DNA of 27,759 bases from Ophiothrix spiculata (Eukaryota > Echinodermata > Ophiuroidea > Amphilepidida > Ophiotrichidae): NCBI GenBank assembly GCA_000969725.1, contig JXSR01S060668.1, one strand, 5' to 3'. This document shows positions 8,147-20,100 of the stretch, in pieces. A model generated the notes under the pieces. The model worked only from the letters and a program-made list of their open reading frames with translations, ran no database searches and was not told where the DNA came from. How positions within the stretch are numbered: position 1 is the first letter of the stretch; each line of letters starts with the position of its first letter. A program made the position numbers and the translations under genes.

Positions 8147-11100
8147 CTGTCAGAAATAACAACAAATCATATAAATAAGTTCATTCACATCATCAGCACA
8201 AATTGCCTGAAGACCAGTAGCTTGCAATAATACTTCATTTCAGATGAAAAACACTTAACTTGACAACCAAATTAAGCAAACGGTTGTAAATGACGAACAA
8301 CTAATAAGTATTAAATTATTTATGCAACATTTTAAAGCTGAACTGCTAATAAACAGCCAACTAAACTTCAGTTTGTATGAAATTTTACTTGCCCAGTTTT
8401 ATCGACAAATGAGATTTCATGTCAACATGTCGAGATATGCTTCATGTCAACAGAAACCTTAAATGCAAGTATCCCTAACTAGAAGAGGGTTCAATTATGA
8501 TTTTTGAAAAATTGTACAAAAATTACTTATATAGAAATCTGATTCTACATGATCAGTGGAAAAAAAGGGGAAAGGTTGCACATTCAAATTACACTGACCA
8601 AGCTTAATTGCAATTTTGTGGAATTTTGAACAATTTCCGACATCTGTGTCTATGTTTGTCAATAACTCCAAAATAATAATGCTGTGGATTCAGAATCTAG
8701 GCATCTAGAACATGGATGTGCTGTAATTGCTGCAAAGTTTGATTACTACAACTGCAGTCTAGCATTTTTCTACAATGTAACCTATGTTTAGGCATTGCAC
8801 ATTTGATTTGGACATACCCTAGAATTATATACTTAGCATTTTTGGCTAGGTGAGATTGGTTTCTATCAATTCCTGGCCAGGATGTCAAAAGAAGTATTTG
8901 TTCAGGCCTCTGACCATGGAAAATAGGCATTAAATTGTCTATTGCCTCCAACATGTCCAAGCAAATACCTTTTGTTGGCTTGATTGCTTTGGTGATTACC
9001 TGGGATCAGCGAGGTCAAAGATTTATTGATCTGTACAAATCACTTTTTAACTGTTAGGCTCACTGTAATTGTATCAAACATTTAATTTTCATGTGTTGGC
9101 TGTATCACAGACATTCTGGCTGTATTCTGTGCTTGAAAATGGTTTTTATCATAATTCAGACAGTTTACAATGTAGGCGAACATCATTCTGTGCCAATTTT
9201 GTTCAGTTGAGTTGGAAGAAACTTTATTGGACGTATTTTTTGTATGTTTAATCATGTTTTTGAGGGTCTATGTGTAATAGACCTTTATAATATTTTCGAC
9301 TTTGAATGTTTTTATTGGAACTTTTTTTCCCTTGGTTTTGAAATAAATGATACATATATATCAAAAAGAAAAGCGTATGAGAAAAATCTGGATACAAAAT
9401 AGGTTCTAATTCTGAACGAAACAAATCTTCTTAGACAGAATTAAGGAAGGAGTGCATGTGACTGTATGCGGGGAGGGGGGTTACTTTTCTAAATGAAGAC
9501 ACTTGTATTATCAATAAAGATACTATTAAAGATGCATGCATTTTCTGATAACATATTATTTATTTTTATATATTGTAGATCGTCTTTCGCCAAATGCGTA
9601 AAGAAACTCACGAAATAAATTGAACTTTTATGCAATTGTGGTACTTAAGGAAAACAATACATTTCTGTAATTTGTAAAACACATTTCCAAATTGTTGCCA
9701 AACAGCTTCAAAGACAATCTCCTTTCCTCAGTTTACGAAGGCAACGATGATTTACTCTAAGTAACAGAAAGTACTAAAGATCAGCAATATTTATTTACAT
9801 GTAAGTTGTTGTAGAGACATTAGTTGTTGTATAAAAAACAAAACAAAACTAGAGCTCTGAAGCGCTCTGAACACAGCCGCTTCTTCTGCTGACTTATGCT
9901 CATTTGTGTACAACCTAGAAACCAGTGCCACTTACACCATTTTTATGCACCCCCAAAACACTTGCGCGTATGTGCATTACCTTAACATCAGTTGCAAAAC
10001 CTAAAAAACTAGTAAAGCATAAGTGCGAACCTAATAAAATACTTACGCGTACACACGCACCCCAAAAAACATTTGTGTGTACATGCATGGCCTTTAAATC
10101 ACTTGCACAACCTAAAAAAACACTAACGCATACGTGCGCACCCAATAAAACACTGGGGCATACAGGCGCACCCCAAAAACATTTGTGCGTATGTGCATTG
10201 TCTTTAAATCACTTGCGCAACCTAGAAAAACACTAACGCGTATGCACGCACCCAAAAACACTAGCGCCTATGTGTGTAACCTGTAAATTTCTAAAAAACC
10301 TATAACGCATATGAGCACACCCCATAAAACAATTGCGCGTACGCGCACACGCCAAAAAACACTCTCACGTATGTATGGAGCCCTAAAATCATTCCCACAA
10401 CGTAAAAACCACTAGCGCGTAAGTGCGCATCTCAACAAATTTTGCAGCAGACACGTTCACTTTTTATTCTGATATCTGTCACATGAAATGAACCAAAATA
10501 ACATAACCATAGAATTACATATCCCACTATTCTTTGTAATTTAAAAATCTGTCACAAAAATGGACCAAAATGACAATTGCATACTTGCCAACATTCTAAT
10601 TTCAGAAAGAGGGACAAATGAGAGAAAATGTTTAAAAAGAGGGACATTTCTGAATTTCCTATACATTACTGTGGAGAGATATTTTCAAAAAGAGGGACAT
10701 CTACTAAAATCACGGCATTTAGTTAAGGTCAAAAGAGGGATGTCCCTCCAAAAGAGGGACAGTTGGCAAGTATGCAATTGCTTATTTATCAGATGCATAA
10801 ACTCTCTGACAGTGATTATAAATTAAAACATGTCACAAGATTATCCATGCATGGGTTTTTATTCTATTGCCTAATCACAGGGTACTTCACCATAATCAAC
10901 TGGTTACTGGTGCATATAGATGGAGGTATTGTTGTCTGTATTAGTGATTGGATTTGAATTATTTGCTTTTGGAATTATTTCTTTCTGGATAGTCATTATA
11001 ACAGGGGTGGTTTTATTTTGGTTTGCCATTTAACTAACTGTAGGATAATCCTGTGGTAGTCCTTTATGACAGGACAAGATAGGATGGAAGGTACCAGTCA

Positions 11101-14100
11101 CTAGACGGGGTACCAGTGAAAAGTAATTAAGTCTTGGCTATGTCCAAAATAAAATCCTCATGGGCACCTGGTATTTTGCTATATATCTCAAAATAAAAAA
11201 TACTGACTTTACGGGGGTTCACATTGAATGGTCACATTTATGTTTCCGTAATAAACACTCAGAATTGACAATGACTACTGTCTGTACTATTGTGACCAGT
11301 GTTTCCGCTAAGGCCGTATGGCGCGCCATTGGCGCAGGAGCGGTGAAAATTGGCGCAACAAGTTTCTGAAAATGTGTGAGAAAGCTATTTTTCTAGCTTT
11401 ATTGAGCCAATTTTCAGCCACAGCTCATGATTTGTGCGCAAATACTTAAAAGTTCAACTTTGTCAAACTTGCTTGAATTTGCCCAAGCTCAAAAACCTTA
11501 GTAGAAACACTGGTTGTGACTTATCTTTTTGATCAATATGTGATATTTAGTTATTTACCTTATATATAGATTCCTATCCTTTGCTTGGTTGAAAATGAGG
11601 GCTTGGATTTAACTAGGTCCTTGGTATATTTTTCAGTAGGTCCATTCAATATATTTTGCGCCGTGTAACTCGAGCTTTATGTACACGACTATAGGCATTC
11701 ATGGTCAAACATGCGGTGCAGTCAGCATTAGAAGAAGAAACAAAATCATCATCGGACGTTTCAAGTGTTAAAATGGTTCTTCTTAAACCACCCAGATGAC
11801 AAAACTCTTATGTATTCGGTGTAAAAAACAAATATTGACTGCTTTTTGTTTGGAGCATGGTTAAAATCATCTCGAAACCATGAATATGCCTACAGCTTTA
11901 CTTTGGGCAAATTCATGGTTTTGAAATCACCTAGGGGATATAATTTTAACCATGCCCCAAACAAAAAGCAGTCAATATTTGTATAATATAACCTCACCTT
12001 GCATACTTGGACGGAATGTACTCCTTAACAATGCATGTCAACATATCGGCCAATGATAAATGCCTGCGCTTCTCCAGATATTCATGTTTGAGCGCCCTCG
12101 TTTGCCTTTCAATCCCTTTGTTAGAGTTCATGGATTGCAGTATTTGCTGATCACAGAAGGCCCACGCCCATTTCTGTAAAAAAGATAAATATTTTAGAAT
12201 AATAGTTCAATTGGTCATGCTTATCACAAAGTAGTTCTACTTGTACATTTCAGTAATACCGGTATATCGGCCATTCTTACAAAAATGATTCCAGTAATGA
12301 TATTTTGTTCTTTGATCGTAAATTTTCTGTGTTTTGTTTAAATAAGTAAATATGCTTATATTGTTTAGAACTTGGTGAGTTCTACACGCACATATGGCTT
12401 TCTATACTTTATTTGTCGTTATCTTGGTCATTTTGCTGCAAGATGACACCAAATGGCATGTCTCAGCACTACACATGCAATTGTCTTGTTCATACCAGTG
12501 TTTTTATTTCCTGGAACGCATCAATACTGTAAAACATGTTAATTTCGCGAGGTATTTAATTTCGCGAATTTCGCGAGGGAAAAGAATTCGCGAAATTAAA
12601 TCCTCGCGAAAATATTGTCCAAGTTCATGTTTGTTTATAAAGAAATAACCTAGAGCTCTTTCACATGTGTAAAAACACTTTGTTTTTATGCCCAGCGATC
12701 GACTGATGCTCACCCCTATCTTGTAATGGAATGGTCCATTTTTGTAAACATAGTTGGCTGGCTGGTCTGCAATCGGCAATCATAGTATGCAGTGTCTGAT
12801 TGAGTGGGGTTTGCTCGTAAAAGTTTTGATTTATTTCTGCAACATAGCTGTTTGCTTTTACAATTGTTTTTAAACATCATGAGTGGAGCCTCTTTTCTTG
12901 CAGATTTTAAAGGTATTATAGTAATATTTTGACAGGAACATAGGAAACTAGAAGATAATGTATGGCCTTCCGAATTCGGAAGACATACATAAATCACCTC
13001 AAATTTCAATCTCGCGAAATTTAATACTCGCGAAAGTGTCACTTCTTGCGAATTCGCGAAATAAAGTACCCGCGAAATTTAAGTGTTTTACAGTAATATC
13101 AGATAATTAGCATTTTGAAGGTTGCAATTCTCAGTAAGCCACAAGAAACCAGTATATGGTTTCTGTGAAATCTGTGTATATTACGTTATCCATCTAGTAA
13201 CTCAATACCTAAGATCACAGTGAACTGTATCCATATAACCTTTTGCTGACATATGTGTACATTTGTATTATGTAAATTATTACATCAAAAATGTGAAGCC
13301 TGACCCATAAAAACATAACTTAACTGAAGCTTCACCTGCGGGAATGATTAATTGGAAGGGTAAGAGTGAATCTTTACCTATATTTTCTGGGAAACACAAG
13401 AAGTAGCGGTGAAATCCTGACCTCAGAATTAATCAGCCAAGGGGAAGGCAAAGTCTTGAGGAGGGTTGTTCAAGATTCAAACTGACCCCTGCATAAAGAC
13501 TGGCTATAAATGGCATTTGTACAAACTCTCTAGTAGTGGCTGTTTGCAAGCCTACATCCATAGACAGAAGTTAAATAAAATAAAATAAACATGACATATT
13601 TATAGAGGATAGCCTCATCAGGGCCTAGCACTGCTTTCTATGACGGTCCCTGGTCAGATTTAATTGCCTGTTTTAGTGCAGGAGGAAAACCTGAGCCCTT
13701 ATAGGAAAACCTGCAAAAGCAAGTTTGGACTGACAACCAATTGCACATTCTGCACCTGAACCGAGGTTCGAACCTGTGACAGTCCAGGCACAAAATGAAA
13801 AAAAAAAAGTCGTCTGAACACCATTGCTGAATTCGTAGCTGGTCATGAGGATGTCGTAAAGGGTAATCGTGACCATGCCTTAGCTTTTCTAATCAGATAC
13901 TTTTGCTATCAAAATCTCATTCTTTTAAAGACAAATTTGTGAACTTCATTCTTGCTTCCTTATCTTCTAACAAGAGAGTTTTGATCAATATTGATATAGC
14001 CTTAATTACAAAACTGTCAACTTACCTCACGTTTCTTAATCCATGTGTTTGTAAACCATTGGCGAAACATCTTGGCATCATCTATATTCCACTCATGGCA

Positions 14101-17100
14101 TGCCTTGAGTTCTTGCCAAGCCTGTGTGAAATCCTTCTCTGTCCTTGCACGGGCAAGACGCCTCATCTTGGCCAACAGTACCTCTTTTAATCCTGTCATT
14201 TTATTGGATGCCTTATTCAGCCATGTTTCCCAGGCTTGATCACGATGGAAGTCGCACACAAAGATTTGACTTTCTAATAAATTCAAAAGATAAAGATATA
14301 AGCCAGATGAGTTTTTCCCATAGAATTTGACAGGAGATGCTGCCACTTTAACTTGTTCACGTGTACTGTACCGTATACCCGATAGTTTACTGGCTTTTAG
14401 GTCACGTGTTAGAAACTTGATGTGTATGTCAACAGGCAAAATAAAGTTACAATTTTCAGTGGTCTTATTCATATCGGAAGAAATCAATGAAGCTTTGAAC
14501 CTATGGTTGATGGCTTATATTTGCTCTTATTTACTTAACAGAGGTGAAAAATTCCTCATAGTTTCGTAAATTTGATCACAGTTTTCAAAAAATGTGGCTT
14601 TGCCCATAGACTACAATAATAGGTCAAATACATGATCGACATAAATAGTATTCTTTTGTGAATGCTGATTATTGGAATAATCTAGACTACTGTAAAATGA
14701 TAAAATTAAAGCAAGGGAAATCAAAATCAAGGTAAGTTTAGGGGATATATTGTGTTTTTTAACTTTCGGGTCAGCAGTACAGATACACATGGAATGGCCA
14801 GGGTTTGAAAGTCAAGTAAACCCTTCATTGTCAGAAATGTTTTTTGCTATGTAACCCCATATGTAACTCAGCAAAGGATAATTAAAGTCAAATCAAAGTA
14901 TACATTTCTAGAAGCAGGCTTGCATACGGAACATGATGGCGAGGTCAGTTTTGGACTAAAATGTGTTATTTGGCCCCAGGGTCCAAAAATCACAGGGTTT
15001 TTTGGCCTGAAATTGTACGGGAAACCAAATTTTGCTTTTGTAAAATTTTGAACTATTTTACTTTTTAAAACCTTGAAAGCAATATCTAGAAAAGCATTTC
15101 CCAAATCTTTGATTTTTGTCTCACTTTTTGAAATATTGCCCACCAGGGTTGTAATGACTCGACTCGAATGACTCGACTCGACTCGGACTTGACTCGACAT
15201 TTTGTGACTCGAGACTCGACTCGAGTCACCTTCTCTGGATGACTCGACTCGACTTGAGACTCGATACCCTCTTGACTCGACTTGACTCGAGACTTGACAT
15301 GTTCAAGACTTGACTCGACTTACCGACTCGAGTCACAATAAACTGACTTGAAACAATCATTGTGACTCAAAATATATATATTATAAAATAATTAGGAGAA
15401 CTTTTTCCTTGAGCCTTGATATATGACATGCAGAATGTATCATATGCATATCACAAAACTCAGTTGAAAGTTTAGACCTAGGCCAAGTTCTGTCACTCAA
15501 CTGCATTGATACAAAATGGTCCTTTGACAAGACTGTAGTTAATGGTTTCAAATTGATTGATAAGTAATGAATTCTTAATCTAACAAACTTTATGGCCTTA
15601 ACTGCTCCTTGTGTCAATTGTTTATGACTTAATTACCAACCATAATTCTAACCCTACCACCAGAGAGATGCTACTTAAGTATTTAGGCCTAAGTAGCATC
15701 TACCACTAATCACTCACATCCCTTTTGTTCTCCACATGTTTGTTATGTGTAATTTCTTTGATGCATAAACAAACAAATAAACAAGAAACATGTTAGTATA
15801 TTAGGCCTATATAAAAGAGTTTGTAAAGATATATTAAACGAGTTGGTCTGTGTTGATTCTTATCTTTTAAAGCATTATTATGTGTTAAATATCATGCCCC
15901 ATTTGATTTGAAATCACATTTTGAGGACTTGACTTGACTTGACGGATAACCATGACTTGGCTCGATCTCCTTCCCCAAAGACTCGACTCGACTTGAGACT
16001 TGAGATGTTATTGACTCGACTCGACTTGAGACTCGAGTGTCCAGTGACTCGACTTGACTTGAGACTCTAGTCTGTAGTGACTCGACTTGACTCGAGACTC
16101 GAGTCACTGGTGACTCGACTCGACTTGGGACTTGACTTGGTGACTCGACTACAAGTCTGTTGCCCACATAGGTCAAAAATCTCATTTTTGGACTAGTTTC
16201 GGTATATTTTTCAAAGAATGAGATAAAATTCAAAAAAATGAGAAATGAGTTCCTAGATATTGCTTACTACATTTACATGTTACTACTACTCAATTACCCC
16301 CAAACATTTATATTTTTTGCCGATTGTGGTCATTATTTATCATGTTTACTTCGATCAGATGATGATTTTATCATAAATTGTTGAACACAACATTTTTGGT
16401 TCAAAAATCTATGATTTAATTGTCTAGTTCGGGTACTCGGTCGGCAGATTTTGTACCCGGGTAAACTCATAACGGGCGGGTACCCGGGTTTTAGTCCCAG
16501 GCCTAGTGCAGAGTATATTGATTCAAATGCATAGTCATCGTTCGCAGGAACCATTTCACACAGCTAGGTATTCACTATAATTAGCTGTAATGTTAAAGAT
16601 ATCGTAAAAATACTAAATACATCAGGGAGTACTTCAAAACTCAACCAATGGTTGGTCGCTCACAATTGTCGCTTCTGACTGATTGCAATTGTTCTGAACA
16701 ACTGATGGTTGACTGCTCAGAATTGTCACTTCTGACCTATTGTTTTAGTTCTGAACAATAGCAACCAGCCAGAGTCACAGTTTTGGGGCGATCAGCAGCC
16801 GGTTGAGATTTGAAACAGCCCCTTATTTACCATGAAAAACAGCTTCTATAGCTTTATCTTCCGCATCAGAGTGATCAAGCAGCCACCACTCTGGATTCCA
16901 GTTAGGATTCTGGTCTTTTATCACCCTCAGGGCTTCTCCAATAGTTTCACTTGTAACTTTGGTAACCACAAACTCGCCTACAATTTGATAGTCACAGTTT
17001 GTGGGAACTACTAGTAAAAATAAGGGAACATCATATCGCATTGTCTTATATGCAGGATCCAGCAGAGTTATTTCATTGCCATATAATTGTAGAAGTCTCT

Positions 17101-20100
17101 GCTGAGCTTTCGTCTGGTGGATATACAAAAGATGACTTTTCCCAACAGTGTCAGCCTTTCCAGAAACTTCACTTTCTTTCCGAAGAAAAATGAAGTCGTC
17201 TTTCATCGATGAGTTGCCTTTCCATTCACATATTTTAGTCTCAAGATCGGTTTGGTGACTTTTAATTCGATTTATTCTTGTCATGTACATGTGGTTTTGT
17301 ATATCTTTAATATGGGGGAAAAACCTTCGGTTATCTTTGTTTGGACAATTTCCATCTGGAAATAAAGTCTTCCTCACGAAGTATTCGATGTAGCGGCTCA
17401 CTTCGTTGCTGGTGACCTCAGCCCCCTTTCGCTTAGTATATTCTTGGATTTCATTAATGACTCTTTTATCTAGAGTCTGGCTTATACCAGCAGCCTGAAA
17501 TTAATATGAGAAGTACAAAAATGCATAAGCTTTGGATGCTATATAAAGTATGTTAAATAAAGAAATATTAACCTAAATTATAGAATGATGTAATTTGACA
17601 GCTTGTGTTGTCTAGTAGAAAAGCCAAGGAAATCAGTAGGTCACAACTTTGATCCCAAATGTGCAAGATAATGAAAGCGCAATGAAGCGTGATATATCAA
17701 AAATCATGACTTTCAAATTTTTTTGACCTACTCGGTTTGTTTTGGCAGATATACATAACTCCTGATAATTTGGCTTTAGTAAAATTAAACTCCTTTTCCA
17801 GTTTCAAAATGGGTAAAAAATTAGTTTTAGGTCAACCAAAGTGATTTTTTCTGAGTCAAAACCCCTTGTCAAACTTTTGTTTATGAGCCTGGTTAGCCCT
17901 TGGTGCAATTACTAACATGGATGTTATTCTTGGGGAAGCCATATTGAGAGGAGATCCTGACCTATCAACAACCCTCTAGTAGTTACACGCTACATGTCAT
18001 TTGTTCTCTTTAAGGCTAACGAGTATTGACATGTCTAATAAGCTGTTAACATTTTGCACATTAGCAATTTTGACAATGGATATCAGCATTAAAGGGGCTA
18101 TTCATGATCCACTTTTCATCCTCAAGGTCACCTCTATCAAAGTTGAATTTTAGCAAGTAAGAATCCCTGACTGATATATATTACAATCCTAAAACCATTC
18201 TTCCAAATATGCTTGCATTTTTGAGAAAAGTGAGAGAATGTGTCATTTATTGTCGGAGTCCCAACAGTAATACAAGACAGTAGCCAATGGAGATTTTTTA
18301 AAATACTGAAAAACTCATAACTTGAAAACGAATGGTCGGAATCAAGTGAATTTTTCAGCACACATTTATGTTGTATTCCTCTTTTTTATTTAGCCAAAAA
18401 AGAGGTTAGGTTTTGGTCACATCAGAATCACTAATTGCACCTTTAAGCTGCATACCTGTCCTGTAGGGTGGTTGTGCTTGCCAACAGGGGGCAGCTGTAT
18501 GTACACCCTTCGTTCAGTTCTACAAGATGACCCATCCCGCCTGATTTTCTTCGAAGTATTCCGTCTTCTACTTTCAGTGTTGTTGATTGATAACTGTAGG
18601 TAATAAGAAAAATGAAAAGCATGGTCATGAACTGCAAATGAACATTGGGGCACAATCTACACGGAGCGCAGATCCACATCTCCATAGACCGTGATACACG
18701 TACGCATGTACGCAGAGTGCTGTACAGCAGATCCGGATCTGACGCCCGTGTAGCCACAATCTTCTGCAAAGCGGCTTACGGAGATGCGCATTAATCTGGA
18801 TTTGCATGCCCACGTAGATTGCCCCATTGCCGATTCCTGCAGGGAATAGCTTTATGTTTGATTTGCTCTAAGGACATTTTACTTTATGTTCAGAGATGCC
18901 AGCAGGGTTGCTTACAAAAGTGGGAAACTATCATTTTCAACTAATTTTGCAAGATTTCTGGTGTTGTCGTTTTTTTATTTGGTACCAAAAGTCCATCAAT
19001 GGCTAAAAAAAAGAGGAATATATATTTCTTATTAAAAAAGCTGAATTCCTCTTTTATATATACATTAATCATGTTATGGATGGAATGTTTTAAAAATATT
19101 ACCAATGAATTGTTTGTGTGAAATTTGACTGCAGTTTTTGAAATGTCAATGAGCTTCATTAAGTTTTAAAAATATTACCAACTAATTGTTTGTGAAATTT
19201 TACTGCAGTTTGAAATCCCATTGAGTTTCATTAACTAGCTCATCAGTATTAAGGAAGATAAGACAATGATATTACTACTACATACTACATGAACTGTATG
19301 TCAGTTAATACATTTGCCTTATTGTGTGCCTAGAGAAAACAGTGCTAGAGACTCATATCATCACCTTTTTCAAAATGACCTAGAAATATGTGAAACAAAA
19401 TTTGTATAAATGCATTATTTCTAACAGGTTGTTCACTCATGTAGAGTTTGCTAGTATATGTGACCTGCCATATCGAAAGGTACCTTTTTCAGCTAAATTG
19501 GTCAAACGGTTTTGATTTTATGTGCAATTGTGTATTTCAGAGCCGCCTATACGTTACTTTATAAATTAATTATGGTTACCATAATTTTTAGACACATTTT
19601 CATGCATCTCAAAAAGGGTACATACCTGAGCCGTTAAATTTCTCATGGGCTATGAGAAAAATATGACCAATATTTTGATACCAAAATCTCAAAAAGTTTG
19701 AACAAAAGTTGAAACAATCGGACCATGCTCCTTTAAGGGTACCAAAATCAAATTGATTTTTGGTCTCATCTGAAAGATTATATTTCAAGCTTTAAAATGA
19801 CACCTTGCTTTTGGTTATTGGATGTTTGAATGCAAAGTTACATCCAAATTGGTAAAGGCATTGGGCTGATGATTCGGAATACTATAGTTTTGAGAAAATT
19901 GAGTTTAAAGTTTTTGTACTAAGTGAAACTTCAATGGAGAGAGGATTTTTATCTTCATTTTTAACACATTTTTCTTATGTTTTGGATGTTGGAACCTGAT
20001 TAATATGATAGAATACACTTCACAGATAATGTTTCTGATGAAATTAGAAATTCTACCTTGTATGCTCAGCTTCAATGGCCTTTATCTCGTAATTATATGG

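Noticed and set aside
9915..10236. Overlapping ORFs on both strands (76 and 103 codons)
   Set aside because: Both arise from the minisatellite, whose units lack stops in several frames.
12504..13042. ORFs of 84 to 108 codons in the TCGCGAAAT-rich MITE
   Set aside because: They lie inside a TA-flanked element with inverted ends and show no protein motif.
13700..13800. tRNA gene or tRNA-derived SINE around GGTTCGAACC
   Set aside because: Only the B-box-like motif is visible; no A box at the right distance and no cloverleaf could be drawn on either strand.
14017..14487. Whole 156-codon minus ORF as coding sequence
   Set aside because: Only 14273-14026 matches the family and is bounded by splice sites with the right phases; the upstream part reads into intron 5.
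15892..16233. Minus-strand ORF of repeated SRVESLDTRVSSQVES units as a repetitive or coiled-coil protein
   Set aside because: It is the translation of the GACTCGACTCGA array within a bounded hAT-like element; no start context, splice sites or conserved domain.
18443..18813. Minus-strand ORFs of 108 and 62 codons
   Set aside because: They are out of frame with exon 4 or fall in the small MITE at 18644-18828; no domain recognised.
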